Source: an uncultured Eubacteriales bacterium (GTDB lineage Bacteria > Bacillota > Clostridia > Oscillospirales > Acutalibacteraceae). Taken from it: DNA of 34,861 nt. Where the stretch lies: assembly GCA_900313475.1 (NCBI GenBank), contig OMRJ01000144.1:1-34861 (forward strand). The letters are read 5' to 3'. Under the pieces are notes generated by a model. It saw only the letters and a list, made by a program, of their open reading frames with translations. It did no database searches and was not told the origin of the DNA. Position numbers and translations under genes: made by a program. Positions 33,985 to 34,861 of the stretch are shown one piece after another; position 1 is the first letter of the stretch, and each line of letters begins with the position of its first letter.

Positions 33985-34012
33985 TTGTTTAAACAGGCGG
34001 TTTTACTATACA
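33985..34012 (+). promoter_or_regulatory. Possible promoter and operator of the HtrA-type protease gene
   Basis: TTGTTT (33985-33990), a 16-base spacer and TATACA (34007-34012) form a weak promoter about 40 bases before the ATG at 34051. A palindrome TGTTTAAACA (33986-33995), with flanking GC arms (33983-33984 and 33997-33998), overlaps the -35 box and could be a regulator site. The rest of the 258-base gap 33793-34050 holds the repeat and terminator. Confidence 0.4.
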
Positions 34013-34050
34013 GTCAAAGCTTAAACAATAACGCGAAAGGAACGAAAACC

Positions 34051-34861
34051 ATGAACGATTACGATAACAACTACGGCAGCGAAAACGTAAACGGTGAAGT
34101 TAACGGCGGCGCGGTTCAGGAAAATACTGACGAAAAAGAAAACACGTCTGCGGCTCAAAGCACGTCGGCGGAAACAAACGAAAACGTTTCCGGCGGTACA
34201 GACGCGGCAAATGAAACGTCGCACGACGGCTATACCGCATATTCAAATGTCGGCACACAGAATAATTCAAACGCTTCCTGCGGCTATCCCTACGGTGCGC
34301 AGAACGGCACACAGGGCGGCGCACAAGGCGGCGCACAGGGGCATCCCTACGGTGCCGGCGGAGCACAGAACGGAGCCGGCGGATATCCTTACGGCGCACA
34401 GGGCGGCGCTTACAACGGTTCGAACGGCGGCGCATATAACGGCGGTTATCAGCAGCAGGGAAATCCGTATCCCTATTCAAACGGTATGAACAGAAATAAC
34501 GGCTACGCCTATCCCCCGCAGAACGGCGGGAGCGAAAAAAAAGGCTCCAAAAAAGGCAAAACGGCATTTGTCGTTATTGTGTCGGTGCTTCTTATAGGAG
34601 CGTTAATCGGGTTCTTTGCACTTCTCGGCGGCGGCGACGAACCTGGCATTTCAACTCCCGACGCAACAAACAAGGGAATTGAAAACGTAGGCGAGATAAG
34701 CTCGAATTCAACTCCCGCAAGATCCGATGCGGACGCTCCCGAGGGAAGTGTTCTCTCTGCATCGGCAGTGTACCGCAAGGTTAAGAATTCATCGGTGGGC
34801 ATTCTTGTTTACAGCGGCTCATCTCTTGCATCCGAAGGCTCCGGTGTTATTTTTACCGAAG
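34051..34861 (+). CDS. HtrA/DegP-type membrane-anchored serine protease (N-terminal part)
   Basis: The gene runs off the right edge; 270 codons are visible without a stop. The first ~150 residues are cytoplasmic, acidic at first and then rich in Gly, Tyr, Asn, Gln and Ala with repeated PYGAQ and GGAQ-like units. A Lys-rich patch precedes a single membrane helix at about 171-193. The outside part then has a Ser/Asp-rich linker and the start of a trypsin-like S1C domain: SASAVYRKVKNSSVGILVYS followed by ASEGSGVIFTE, the strand that comes just before the catalytic His region in HtrA proteases. The catalytic triad and PDZ domain lie outside the window. The ATG follows gaaagga. A sensor kinase gene immediately upstream fits an envelope-stress role, as for other htrA genes. 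Confidence 0.85.
   Translation, partial: MNDYDNNYGSENVNGEVNGGAVQENTDEKENTSAAQSTSAETNENVSGGTDAANETSHDGYTAYSNVGTQNNSNASCGYPYGAQNGTQGGAQGGAQGHPYGAGGAQNGAGGYPYGAQGGAYNGSNGGAYNGGYQQQGNPYPYSNGMNRNNGYAYPPQNGGSEKKGSKKGKTAFVVIVSVLLIGALIGFFALLGGGDEPGISTPDATNKGIENVGEISSNSTPARSDADAPEGSVLSASAVYRKVKNSSVGILVYSGSSLASEGSGVIFTE

Noticed and set aside
34094..34567. Arg/Thr-rich open frames on both strands at the right edge
   Set aside because: They are frame shadows of the low-complexity head of the HtrA-type gene, whose own frame stays open from 34051 to the window end.
1..34861. CRISPR array, insertion sequence, prophage or integrase
   Set aside because: No regularly spaced direct repeats, transposase, integrase or phage structural genes were seen; the gene content is ordinary chromosomal apart from the findings listed.

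Overview
The window reads as chromosomal DNA of a low-to-moderate GC, Gram-positive-type Clostridia, probably from the Oscillospiraceae/Ruminococcaceae group. The evidence is the Firmicutes-type gene content: a DUF421 plus DUF4363 pair, a YlbF-family protein, SepF and DivIVA, a split transketolase, MutSL with an endonuclease-type MutL, and strong purine-rich ribosome binding sites. The species assignment is inference. No phage, insertion sequence, CRISPR array or canonical tRNA/rRNA gene was seen.

Left third (1-8529): the tail of a YetF/DUF421-like membrane protein and a DUF4363 protein come first. After a good promoter follows a tRNA-modification and mismatch-repair block: miaB, a YlbF-family gene with a Cys-rich tail, mutS, mutL and miaA. 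MiaA and MiaB act one after the other on A37 of tRNAs; MutS and MutL work together in DNA repair.

Middle (8553-15879): a cell-division and envelope cluster holds an HlyD-like membrane-anchored protein, the PLP protein YggS/YlmE, sepF, a giant DivIVA-domain protein, lspA and an RluD-type pseudouridine synthase. The DivIVA-domain protein (1046 aa) is the most striking gene here: about 50 consecutive 11-residue units form one continuous predicted coiled-coil rod, followed by an acidic linker with repeated FDFS motifs and a basic tail.

15897-23780: metabolic genes. These are the two halves of a transketolase, rhamnulose-1-phosphate aldolase, a zinc-ribbon membrane protein, an RlmA-like rRNA methyltransferase, a homologue of the archaeal-type LOR/SDH ornithine cyclodeaminase family, and a GH36 alpha-galactosidase. 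A strong hairpin terminator separates this block from a leftward ABC transporter operon (ATPase plus an FtsX-type permease with a very long extracellular coiled coil).

Right end (28214-34861): two divergent promoters lie between the ABC operon and galM; the galM promoter matches the sigma-A consensus exactly. Next come a secreted protein of unknown function, an OmpR-type response regulator and a sensor kinase. This three-gene unit is bracketed by two inverted copies of a 30-bp sequence that looks like the T-arm and 3' acceptor half of a tRNA. The window ends inside an HtrA/DegP-type membrane-anchored serine protease with an unusual Gly/Tyr/Asn/Gln-rich N-terminus. The secreted protein, two-component system and protease may form an envelope-sensing module (inference).
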